A stretch of 7,044 bases of DNA, taken from NCBI GenBank assembly GCA_028817755.1, contig JAPPPA010000144.1, positions 1 to 7,044 of the forward strand, in the 5' to 3' direction. This document shows, one piece after another, positions 1 to 5,823 of the stretch (position 1 is the stretch's first letter; each line of letters begins with the position of its first letter). The stretch is from Gammaproteobacteria bacterium. GTDB lineage: Bacteria; Pseudomonadota; Gammaproteobacteria; JAPPPA01. A program made the translations under genes and the position numbers. The notes under the pieces were generated by a model that ran no database searches, had not been told where the DNA came from, and saw only the letters and a program-made list of their open reading frames with translations.

Positions 1-301
1 CTTGTTATCGGGTGGTGAAAAAGCGCTAACCGCAGTGGCCTTGGTATTTGCGATCTTTGAACTGAACCCAGCACCGTTTTGTATGTTGGATGAGGTTGAC
101 GCGCCGCTGGATGATGCCAACGTGGGCCGTTTCTCACGCTTGGTTAAAGCCATGTCTGATCGTGTGCAATTCATCTTTATTACACACAATAAGGTCACCA
201 TGGAAGCTGCCAACCAGCTCCTAGGTGTGACGATGCAAGAGCCCGGTGTATCGCGCCTCGTAAGCGTTGATATCGGTGAAGCCCTGAAGATGGTGGGCTA
301 A
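1..301 (+). CDS. smc: Chromosome segregation ATPase SMC, C-terminal fragment
   Basis: This is the last 99 residues of SMC, the ABC-type ATPase that organises and helps segregate the chromosome; the rest of the gene lies before the window. Reading from base 2, the fragment opens with the ABC signature LSGGEK (residues 2-7). It continues with the Walker B strand FCMLDE (residues 26-31; D30 binds magnesium, E31 is the catalytic glutamate), the D-loop APLDD (34-38) and the switch histidine in ITHNK (H62). This order is typical of the SMC C-terminal head half. The TTG at base 2 is an internal Leu codon, not a start. The stop is TAA at 299-301. zipA begins 28 bases downstream with no terminator between, which suggests one operon. 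RecN and other ABC ATPases share some motifs, but the HNK context and the zipA neighbour favour SMC. Confidence 0.97.
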   Translation, partial: LLSGGEKALTAVALVFAIFELNPAPFCMLDEVDAPLDDANVGRFSRLVKAMSDRVQFIFITHNKVTMEAANQLLGVTMQEPGVSRLVSVDIGEALKMVG

Positions 302-329
302 GAAGCACTTAACTTTATTCGGATTGAGA

Positions 330-1091
330 ATGGAACCGCTTTCCTGGATTTTATTAGCTGTTGGTTTATCTGCATTAGTCGCGGTGTTGTTATGGCGCAA
401 GCGCGACAACGATGTTGGGCATAGCCTAGATGATGCTCCCGCTGCGCATGGTGCTGATTACGATGCAAATGGTGAGCTACTCAGCGAAGTGCGTGTTATT
501 ACGCCTCGCGACCTGATGTCGGATAAAAAAGCCGCCGAGTTAGAGTCCAATGGTGAAACACCGCCCGCTGTACAAGGTGACAAGGTGGATCTCACCCCGG
601 CTGCCGCTGAGCCTGTAGCTGCTGAAGCCGTAGAAGAGGAAGAGCCGGTCGAAGTCGATAAAGTTATCGTGCTACATGTGCTTGCCCCTCATGGCGCTAC
701 ATTTGATGGTTTGGATCTGCGTGCAGCACTCATCGCTGAGGGATTGGTGCTGGGTAAAGACGGTTTCTTTGGTCGCCGTGACGAACGCAATAGCTGTATT
801 AAATGGCGTGTCGCCAATATGTTAAAGCCGGGTACGTTTGATGTTGCTAGCTTTGAAAGCATGCAAACGCCTGGCCTTACCTTGTTTATGGCAATGCCTG
901 GCCCATTCTCGTTTTTAGACGCTTATGATGACCTTGTAGCGACAGGGCAGCGTTTGACCGAGCGCCTAGGTGGCACCTTGGCTGATGAGCGTAGACATCG
1001 CCTAAATGACCAAACTATTGCCCATGAGCGTGAAGCGGTTATTGAATACGCGACGCATCAGAAACGCGAGCAAACAGAGCTCGCGCTTTAA
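330..1091 (+). CDS. zipA: Cell division protein ZipA
   Basis: ZipA is an inner-membrane protein that tethers and stabilises the FtsZ ring at the division site. The predicted protein has 253 residues. A single N-terminal membrane segment (about residues 5-22, ILLAVGLSALVAVLLW) is followed by a basic RKR stop-transfer. An acidic, Ala/Pro/Glu-rich linker runs to about residue 112, and the C-terminal FtsZ-binding domain covers about residues 113-245. Domain landmarks include LVLGKDGFFGRRDE, the stretch from KWRVANMLKPGTFD to PGLTLFMAMPGP, and the final helix-rich part. I chose ATG 330 over the in-frame TTG at 324 because GGA at 321-323 sits 6 bases before the ATG, and because MEPLSWILL gives a normal short periplasmic tip. 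The length is in the normal ZipA range. It is probably co-transcribed with smc upstream. A hairpin about 100 bases after the stop may end the transcript. Confidence 0.95.
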   Translation: MEPLSWILLAVGLSALVAVLLWRKRDNDVGHSLDDAPAAHGADYDANGELLSEVRVITPRDLMSDKKAAELESNGETPPAVQGDKVDLTPAAAEPVAAEAVEEEEPVEVDKVIVLHVLAPHGATFDGLDLRAALIAEGLVLGKDGFFGRRDERNSCIKWRVANMLKPGTFDVASFESMQTPGLTLFMAMPGPFSFLDAYDDLVATGQRLTERLGGTLADERRHRLNDQTIAHEREAVIEYATHQKREQTELAL

Positions 1092-1124
1092 TCACGCCTT
1101 TTCTTATTTAAATTGTACGATCTG

Positions 1125-1137
1125 CGCAAATTTTGCG
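1125..1137. repeat. Short palindrome downstream of zipA
   Basis: CGCAAA and TTTGCG are inverted around a single central T. A further G-T pair could extend the hairpin in RNA. No T-tract follows, so it is not an intrinsic terminator by itself. It could be an operator-like site, a 3'-end processing hairpin of the zipA transcript, or chance. Confidence 0.35.
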
Positions 1138-1191
1138 TAGACGCAAGCCTTTTGTCGCCAAAAGCTACCGTTCGTCGCATATTTGATACCA

Positions 1192-1211
1192 CCTAACACT
1201 TGTTAGGTTTT
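1192..1211 (+). terminator. Probable weak intrinsic terminator after zipA
   Basis: The inverted repeat CCTAAC / GTTAGG (6 bp, loop ACTT) is followed directly by four T residues and then GTG. The short stem and short T-tract make it a weak terminator candidate. It lies about 100 bases after the zipA stop and before the structured block, so it would separate the smc-zipA transcript from what follows. Its arms also fit the RYYYAAC/GTTRRRY form of integron recombination half-sites, but no attC architecture surrounds it. Confidence 0.4.
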
Positions 1212-1335
1212 GTGTGGCCCTATAGAACGTTACGACCTCTCCAGCTGAACACCCGTTAGGATTGCTAATGAAACTCGATTTTTAAGGGGTAGAACTCTGA
1301 TTTCGAATTCATAAACTGTATTCATCAGCAACAAA

Positions 1336-1540
1336 CATTGGATTGGAGCTGGTCACCAATCAGGCATAACTACGCTGTTATGCCGCGGGTTGTAACGCAG
1401 TCATTCGTAATCGGGGGATTGTTTGGCGGTGTTACAACCTAGGGGGTTAAGAAGGGGTGCTCAATCGAGCAGGGCTTGTTCAAGTAGGGATTGTGCAAGT
1501 CATATAACGGTCTAAGTTTTTAACTTAGGCCGTTTTTTTA
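1336..1540 (+). ncRNA. Candidate structured non-coding RNA between zipA and ligA
   Basis: No convincing protein gene lies between zipA and ligA, but this part is rich in helices on the + strand. Hairpin A is GATTGG/CCAATC (1341-1346 with 1356-1361). Hairpin B is a perfect 8-bp GGCATAAC/GTTATGCC (1363-1370 with 1377-1384, loop TACGCT). Stem C is a perfect 9-bp GGTTGTAAC/GTTACAACC (1388-1396 with 1431-1439) enclosing a small AATC/GATT hairpin. Hairpin D is TGCTC/GAGCA (1458-1471). A looser CTTG/CAAG helix follows (1475-1499), then a strong terminator (1506-1539). Ordered helices ending in a terminator suggest an independent small RNA of roughly 200 to 330 nt; a 5' leader that attenuates ligA is the alternative. 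I do not recognise tmRNA, 6S, SRP RNA, RNase P RNA or a known riboswitch. The 5' end is uncertain and I find no strong promoter. The stretch 1208-1335 before it shows no clear helix or gene, only a 5-codon ORF behind a good ribosome-binding site. Confidence 0.42.
1506..1539 (+). terminator. Strong rho-independent terminator upstream of ligA
   Basis: AACGGTCTAAGTT (1506-1518) pairs with AACTTAGGCCGTT (1522-1534) across a TTT loop, giving 13 base pairs with one G-U wobble. The run of seven T (1533-1539) completes a classic intrinsic terminator. It faces the + strand and sits about 415 bases after the zipA stop, beyond the weaker hairpin at 1192-1211. It therefore most likely ends a separate transcript from the intergenic region, or acts as an attenuator before ligA. 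Confidence 0.88.
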
Positions 1541-1554
1541 TGCCTAAATATAAT
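1525..1554 (+). promoter_or_regulatory. Probable sigma-70 promoter of ligA
   Basis: A perfect TATAAT -10 box lies at 1549-1554, just after the terminator. The best -35 at acceptable spacing is TTAGGC at 1525-1530 (18-bp spacer, only the TT matches well), and it overlaps the terminator's right arm. There is no TGn extension. Transcription would start near 1561, leaving a leader of about 45 nt before ligA. The -10 match and position support it; the poor -35 lowers certainty. Confidence 0.55.
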
Positions 1555-1606
1555 GTCTGGCACCGGCTTCCCCTAAAATGGACAGATCTAATTGACCTGT
1601 TCGACT

Positions 1607-3652
1607 ATGTCCTTGGAATCTCCTGCTGCTGAACTCAGCCTAGATGCCGCCGCCGAGCGCGCGGCAATCTTACATAAGCAACTGCACCACCATGCTTGGC
1701 GCTATTACAGCTTGGATGATCCGGAAATTCCGGATGCCGAGTACGACCGCCTATTCGCAGAGCTGCAACAAATAGAAGCGCAACACCCGAGTTTGCTCAG
1801 CGAAGACTCACCGACGCAGCGTGTCGGTGCCGCGCCGCTCGAGGCCTTCGATCAAGTTCAGCACAGCATACCGATGCTTAGCCTTAACAACGCCTTTGCC
1901 GATGCGGATATCGAAGCATTTGATAAACGCGTACGTGAAGGGCTGGAGCTGCCTGAGACAGAGTCGGTTGCGTATTTTGTCGAGCCAAAGCTCGACGGCT
2001 TAGCCGTTAGCTTGCGTTATGAAAACGGCGTATTGGTACAAGCGGCGACTCGTGGTGATGGTCAAACGGGTGAGAACATTACGACTAATGTGAAAACCAT
2101 TCCTTCGGTGCCGTTACGGTTGCAGGGAAGTGGCTGGCCTGCGGTCTTAGAAGTGCGAGGCGAAGTGTATATGCCGCTAGAAGGTTTTGATGCCTTCAAT
2201 AAAGCTGCGGCGGCTAAAGGTGAGAAAACGCTCGTCAATCCGCGTAATGGTGCTGCAGGTAGTTTGCGCCAGCTGGATAGCCGCATAACGGCATCGCGGC
2301 CTTTGGCTATTTACTGTTACTCCGTGGGTGAGGCCTCGGATGGCCCAATTGCTAGCAGCCATAGTGCCAGCTTGGAACGTTTAGCAGACTGGGGTTTACG
2401 CATTTGTCCGCTGGGTAAAGCCGTGACTGGTGCCAACGGTTTGTTGGATTACTACCAGTTTTTAGGTAATGAGCGTTCGAGGCTGGATTACGACATTGAT
2501 GGTGTGGTCTACAAAGTCGATCGCTTTGACCAACAACGCGAGTTGGGCTTTGTGGCACGTGCACCACGCTGGGCCATCGCGCATAAATTCCCTGCGCAAG
2601 AAGAATTAACAGAATTGCTGGACGTTGAATTTCAGGTCGGTCGCACGGGCGCTTTAACGCCGGTTGCACGCCTTAAGCCTGTGTTTGTGGGTGGCGTTAC
2701 GGTGAGTAATGCCACGCTACATAATATGGATGAGGTGGTGCGTAAAGACATCCATATTGGCGATACGGTTATCGTGCGTCGTGCTGGCGACGTGATTCCT
2801 GAAGTCGCGCGTAGCGTTGTTGAGCGGCGCCCTGCAGATGCTAAACCGGTTGAATTACCGAGCCATTGCCCGGTTTGCGAATCTCACGTAGAGCGCGTTG
2901 AAGGTGAAGCCGTAGCGCGTTGTACCGGTGGCTTAGTATGTGCGGCTCAACGTAAAGAGGCCTTAAAGCACTTTGCTTCTCGTAAAGCCTTAGATATCGA
3001 TGGCCTTGGCGATAAGTTGGTTGAGCAGATGGTTGACGATGGTCTCGTTAAATCACCAGCAGACCTATTCGCTTTAGAGCTGGCACAAGTGGCTAGCTTG
3101 GAGCGTATGGCCGAAAAGTCAGGTCAAAATTTGCTGAATGCTTTACAGGCGGCTAAAACCACAACGTTACCGCGCTTCTTGTTTGCGCTGGGTATACGTG
3201 AAGTGGGGGAGGCTACAGCGGCTGCTTTAGCAAATCACTACGGTGACCTGGGAAGCGTGATGGCGGCCGATCAAGAGAGTTTGCAAACCGTGCCTGATGT
3301 GGGTCCGGTTGTAGCAAAGCATATTGCTGAGTTCTTTGCGGAACCCCGAAACCAAACAGTAGTGGACGCGCTTTTGGCGCAGGGCATCAATTGGCCTGCC
3401 ATTGAAAAGCGTGCTCCCGAAGAACAGCCGCTGAGCGGTAAAACCTATGTCATTACCGGTACGTTAGAAAGCATGAGCCGGAGCGACGCTAAGGCCGCGT
3501 TGCAGGCCTTGGGTGCCAAAGTTGCGGGCAGTGTGTCAAAGAAAACAGATGGCCTAGTGGCGGGTGAGGCCGCTGGCTCTAAGCTGACAAAAGCGGAGGA
3601 GCTCGGCGTGCCAGTACTAGATGAGGCGTGGTTGATGGCGCAAATTAGCTAG
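1607..3652 (+). CDS. ligA: NAD-dependent DNA ligase LigA
   Basis: LigA seals nicks between Okazaki fragments and in repair, using NAD+ as cofactor and forming an enzyme-AMP intermediate. The protein has 681 residues, about the family norm. Domain Ia carries the NMN-binding region (YY at 33-34 and PDAEYD at 42-47). The adenylation domain has the nucleophile lysine in EPKLDG (K128), motif DGVVYK (K303) and AHKFPA (K327). An OB fold follows, with GRTGALTPVA. A four-cysteine zinc finger (C421, C424, C439, C445) precedes the helix-hairpin-helix domain, and a C-terminal BRCT domain (about 609-681) contains VSKKTD and VAGEAAGSKL. All key residues are present. I chose ATG 1607; the in-frame TTG at 1592 would add five residues and is the only one with a possible weak GGA upstream. 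Neither start has a good Shine-Dalgarno. The gene appears to have its own promoter and converges on the WD40 gene across a shared terminator. Confidence 0.98.
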   Translation: MSLESPAAELSLDAAAERAAILHKQLHHHAWRYYSLDDPEIPDAEYDRLFAELQQIEAQHPSLLSEDSPTQRVGAAPLEAFDQVQHSIPMLSLNNAFADADIEAFDKRVREGLELPETESVAYFVEPKLDGLAVSLRYENGVLVQAATRGDGQTGENITTNVKTIPSVPLRLQGSGWPAVLEVRGEVYMPLEGFDAFNKAAAAKGEKTLVNPRNGAAGSLRQLDSRITASRPLAIYCYSVGEASDGPIASSHSASLERLADWGLRICPLGKAVTGANGLLDYYQFLGNERSRLDYDIDGVVYKVDRFDQQRELGFVARAPRWAIAHKFPAQEELTELLDVEFQVGRTGALTPVARLKPVFVGGVTVSNATLHNMDEVVRKDIHIGDTVIVRRAGDVIPEVARSVVERRPADAKPVELPSHCPVCESHVERVEGEAVARCTGGLVCAAQRKEALKHFASRKALDIDGLGDKLVEQMVDDGLVKSPADLFALELAQVASLERMAEKSGQNLLNALQAAKTTTLPRFLFALGIREVGEATAAALANHYGDLGSVMAADQESLQTVPDVGPVVAKHIAEFFAEPRNQTVVDALLAQGINWPAIEKRAPEEQPLSGKTYVITGTLESMSRSDAKAALQALGAKVAGSVSKKTDGLVAGEAAGSKLTKAEELGVPVLDEAWLMAQIS

Positions 3653-3676
3653 CTTCACTCAGCGCGAAATACGTAT

Positions 3677-3705
3677 AAAAAAACCGGCCATAGGCCGGTT
3701 TTTTT
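3677..3705. terminator. Bidirectional terminator between ligA and the WD40 gene
   Basis: A perfect 13-bp inverted repeat has seven A, then CCGGCC, loop ATA, GGCCGG and seven T. Read on either strand it gives a GC-rich 6-bp core hairpin followed by a seven-T tract. It lies 24 bases after the ligA stop and 19 bases past the stop of the minus-strand WD40 gene, so it can end both convergent transcripts. Confidence 0.95.
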
Positions 3706-3724
3706 ATGCGTTATATGCCGTGTA

Positions 3725-5665
3725 TTAGCGGCGCCATACACGGATAAAGTTGACGCCACCAGCAGCCGCCACGAAGCGACCATCGCCAGTCATAGAGACT
3801 GAGTAAGCGCTGCCAGGGTAGGCAGGGATGGTTTGAACTTTAGAGAAGTCATTGGCGTCACGCACAATCACGGTGCCATCAAAGCTACTGCTAGCAACGT
3901 ATTTGCCGTTAGCAGAAAAGTCGATACCAGTAATGGCTTGGTTTTGCTCAGCTGCGGTTTCTGCTGCGCTGCCAGTGCCTAGTGCCCATTGACGAATCAC
4001 GCCGTCGCTGCCTGCGCCACTGAGGTGTTTGCCGCCAATGTCCCAAGACAGGTCAAAGGTGTAACCGTCGTGACTATCAAGTTTTCCGGTTTGCTCGCCG
4101 CTTTGTGCATCGAATAAGTAAACGTGGCCGTTGCTACCTGCGGCGGCTACGGTTTCTTCATTAGGTGAAATGGCAATAGCGGTAACATCGCTGCCAGTTT
4201 CGGCCATTTCCGCTACGCGTTTGCCTGCTTCGCTGTCCCAAACCACTACGCGGCCGTCATCGGCGCCAGATACGAGTAGATCGCCGCTGGCAGACCACGC
4301 AAGCGCGTTAATGTCGCCAGAGTGGCCTTGGAGAATGCGAAGTGCTGCGCCGATAGCTACGACCAACACAATAATGGCGTGGTCGCCGCCACCACTGGCG
4401 AGGTATTTGCCGTCAGGTGAGGAGGCAATGGCGTTTACATAACCTTGGTGTGCGGTTAGACGATGTTTAACGTCACGAGCATTGAGGTCGTAAAGCAACA
4501 CGGTGCGGTCGCCACTAGCACTGGCTAGTAGTGGCGCTACCGGTGAGAAAGCCACGCGCCATACCGCACGGCTGTGGCCAGAAATTTCTAATGCTAGCTC
4601 CCAGCTGTCGCCTTCTGGCGCATTGCGGTCAAAGCTGACGGTTTCTTCAGCCGTTGCTTCTTCTGTGTAGGTTTCTTCTGCGTAAGCTTGCTCTTCTAGT
4701 GACGCTTCTTCAGCAAAGGTCTCTTCTGGACTGGCTTCTTCACTGTAAGTGTCTTCAGCAACAGTTTCTTCAGCAGCTGGCTCTTCGTCGGCCGCTAGGT
4801 CGTTGAATTCGATGTCGCCACCCGCAAGGTTTTCTTCAACTTCTTCAGCAGCTTCTTCAATAGCTTCCTCGGCGATTTCTTCGTAGTCAGCTTCTTCGGT
4901 GTTTTCTGCAGTGTCGTCTTCAGCTATGTATTCATCTTCGCTAGCGTCTGCTGCGTCTTCATCTAGGGATTCTTCGCTAGCGTCTTCTTCTGCTAGTTGC
5001 AGTGTTTCGCCAGGTGCCCAGCTAATGTCTGAATTAAATGCGTCGCCATTGCTGGCAAACTGAATTTGCTGCATCGCGTTGAGTGCGTCATCACGATCAT
5101 TACATTCGGTACAGCCGACTAGGTAGCTATACCATGCTTGCGCCGTACCTTGGCTATAGGCAGCATCAGCTAGTGTTGTTTCGTCACCGCTTGTCACGGC
5201 TACATCTGGGGCGCCTAGTGCACCGCCGCCAGTAGAACCGCTTAGGCTGACAGCGTCTAGTTGCAATTCGCCATTCGCGGATAGTTGTAGGCTTTGCATC
5301 GCACCAAGGGCTTCGCCGCGTGCTTCACAGCTGCTGCACTGGGCTAAGTAGTTGTACCAATCTTGGGCGTTATTGCTTTCACGTGCTTGCTCAAGTAGTC
5401 CGGTATCGGCTGCGCCACCGGTGCCGGTAGCTGCACCTTCAATTTGAAGTTGGCCGTTGGCTTGGTATTGCTTGAGTTGAAGCTGACCTAAAGCTTCGCG
5501 TCGATCACTGCAGTCGCTGCATTGTGTGAGGTAGTTAAACCAAGCTTGACCTGTGTCGCTGCTGCGAGCGCTATCTAGGATAACTTGGTCGTTTGCGTGA
5601 GCTGAAAACTGGATGCTTAGAGCGATAGCTGCTCCAGTTAGAATGCGATATGACGCGCGAATCAT
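3725..5665 (-). CDS. Exported CxxC-repeat, acidic-linker, WD40 propeller protein
   Basis: This 646-residue protein of unknown function is probably periplasmic. A Sec signal peptide (residues 1-24, cut after AHA) is followed by three similar repeats of about 48 residues (29-76, 90-137, 165-213). Their shared pattern is an Ala-rich start, then AW/DW-[FY]-x-YL, a CxxC pair (C49/C52, C110/C113, C185/C188), R, AL and Gln-rich helices ending in NG. These are the only cysteines. The first two spacers are Gly/Ser/Thr-rich. Residues 225-345 are extremely acidic (53 Asp/Glu) and likely disordered. Residues 355-646 hold seven WD40 repeats, a complete propeller; SWELALEIS probably supplies the closing strand. 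The fold suggests a scaffold for protein partners, and the CxxC pairs suggest disulfides or metal binding; both are inference. The repeats are not c-type haem sites because no CxxCH is seen. The start is set by a strong AGGGAG ribosome-binding site (complement of 5672-5677) 7 bases before the ATG. Confidence 0.88.
   Translation of the reverse strand: MIRASYRILTGAAIALSIQFSAHANDQVILDSARSSDTGQAWFNYLTQCSDCSDRREALGQLQLKQYQANGQLQIEGAATGTGGAADTGLLEQARESNNAQDWYNYLAQCSSCEARGEALGAMQSLQLSANGELQLDAVSLSGSTGGGALGAPDVAVTSGDETTLADAAYSQGTAQAWYSYLVGCTECNDRDDALNAMQQIQFASNGDAFNSDISWAPGETLQLAEEDASEESLDEDAADASEDEYIAEDDTAENTEEADYEEIAEEAIEEAAEEVEENLAGGDIEFNDLAADEEPAAEETVAEDTYSEEASPEETFAEEASLEEQAYAEETYTEEATAEETVSFDRNAPEGDSWELALEISGHSRAVWRVAFSPVAPLLASASGDRTVLLYDLNARDVKHRLTAHQGYVNAIASSPDGKYLASGGGDHAIIVLVVAIGAALRILQGHSGDINALAWSASGDLLVSGADDGRVVVWDSEAGKRVAEMAETGSDVTAIAISPNEETVAAAGSNGHVYLFDAQSGEQTGKLDSHDGYTFDLSWDIGGKHLSGAGSDGVIRQWALGTGSAAETAAEQNQAITGIDFSANGKYVASSSFDGTVIVRDANDFSKVQTIPAYPGSAYSVSMTGDGRFVAAAGGVNFIRVWRR
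4643..4786 (-). repeat. Pentad acidic repeat coding tract
   Basis: Within the linker of the WD40 protein, acid pairs (EE, or ED once) recur every five residues at 294, 299, 304, 309, 314, 319 and 324. After one 6-residue step they continue at 330, 335 and 340. This gives a roughly 15-bp period in the DNA, seen on the + strand as recurrent TTCTTC or TCTTC. It probably arose by slippage or unequal recombination, and copy number may vary between strains. Confidence 0.7.
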
Positions 5666-5688
5666 GCCTGTACTCCCTGCGGTATGTG

Positions 5689-5705
5689 CCCAGTGGTCTA
5701 CTGGG
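5689..5705. repeat. Hairpin in the 5' leader of the WD40 gene
   Basis: CCCAGT (5689-5694) and ACTGGG (5700-5705) form a perfect 6-bp inverted repeat around a 5-base loop. It lies between the predicted promoter and the ribosome-binding site of the minus-strand WD40 gene, about 10 bases upstream of the Shine-Dalgarno. It could affect mRNA stability or serve as an operator. There is no T-tract, so it is not a terminator. Confidence 0.4.
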
Positions 5706-5757
5706 TATTGCTGTGCCAGAAGGAGTTTTATTGTTATTGACTCCCCTCTAACCCGCT

Positions 5758-5786
5758 ATTGTGACGTGCTAGGGGGTTGTATTCAA
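5758..5786 (-). promoter_or_regulatory. Possible promoter of the WD40 gene
   Basis: On the minus strand, TTGAAT (complement of 5781-5786) and CACAAT (complement of 5758-5763) are separated by exactly 17 bases. Each matches 4 of 6 consensus positions of a sigma-70 promoter. It lies in the 158-base gap after the GDPD stop and would give a leader of about 85 nt. No intrinsic terminator is visible between the GDPD and WD40 genes, so read-through from the upstream gene is also possible. Confidence 0.4.
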
Positions 5787-5823
5787 CTTATACAGCCGCC
5801 TTTAGTCTTGTTTTGTGGGTTGC

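Noticed and set aside
1192..1207. Integron-type half-sites RYYYAAC/GTTRRRY
   Set aside because: The two half-sites are only 4 bases apart and no attC arms, integrase or cassette genes are present; a terminator hairpin is simpler.
1380..1442. 20-codon ORF (MPRVVTQSFV...) with a hydrophobic Gly-rich end
   Set aside because: It has no ribosome-binding site and coincides with the 9-bp stem and its loop, so RNA structure explains the sequence better.
1092..1540. tmRNA, 6S RNA, SRP RNA or RNase P RNA
   Set aside because: None of the conserved sequence elements of these RNAs that I could check is present (for example no tRNA-like CCA end, no GGAAGGAAGCAG-type SRP loop).
2062..2669. Three minus-strand open frames inside ligA
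   Set aside because: They are antisense shadows of the strongly conserved adenylation domain and resemble no protein family.
5026..5593. c-type cytochrome haem sites
   Set aside because: The CxxC pairs are followed by S, E or N, not by the histidine required for CxxCH haem binding.
5750..5778. AACCC/GGGTT inverted repeat as a terminator after GDPD
   Set aside because: The stem is short, the loop is about 19 bases and no T-tract follows on the minus strand.
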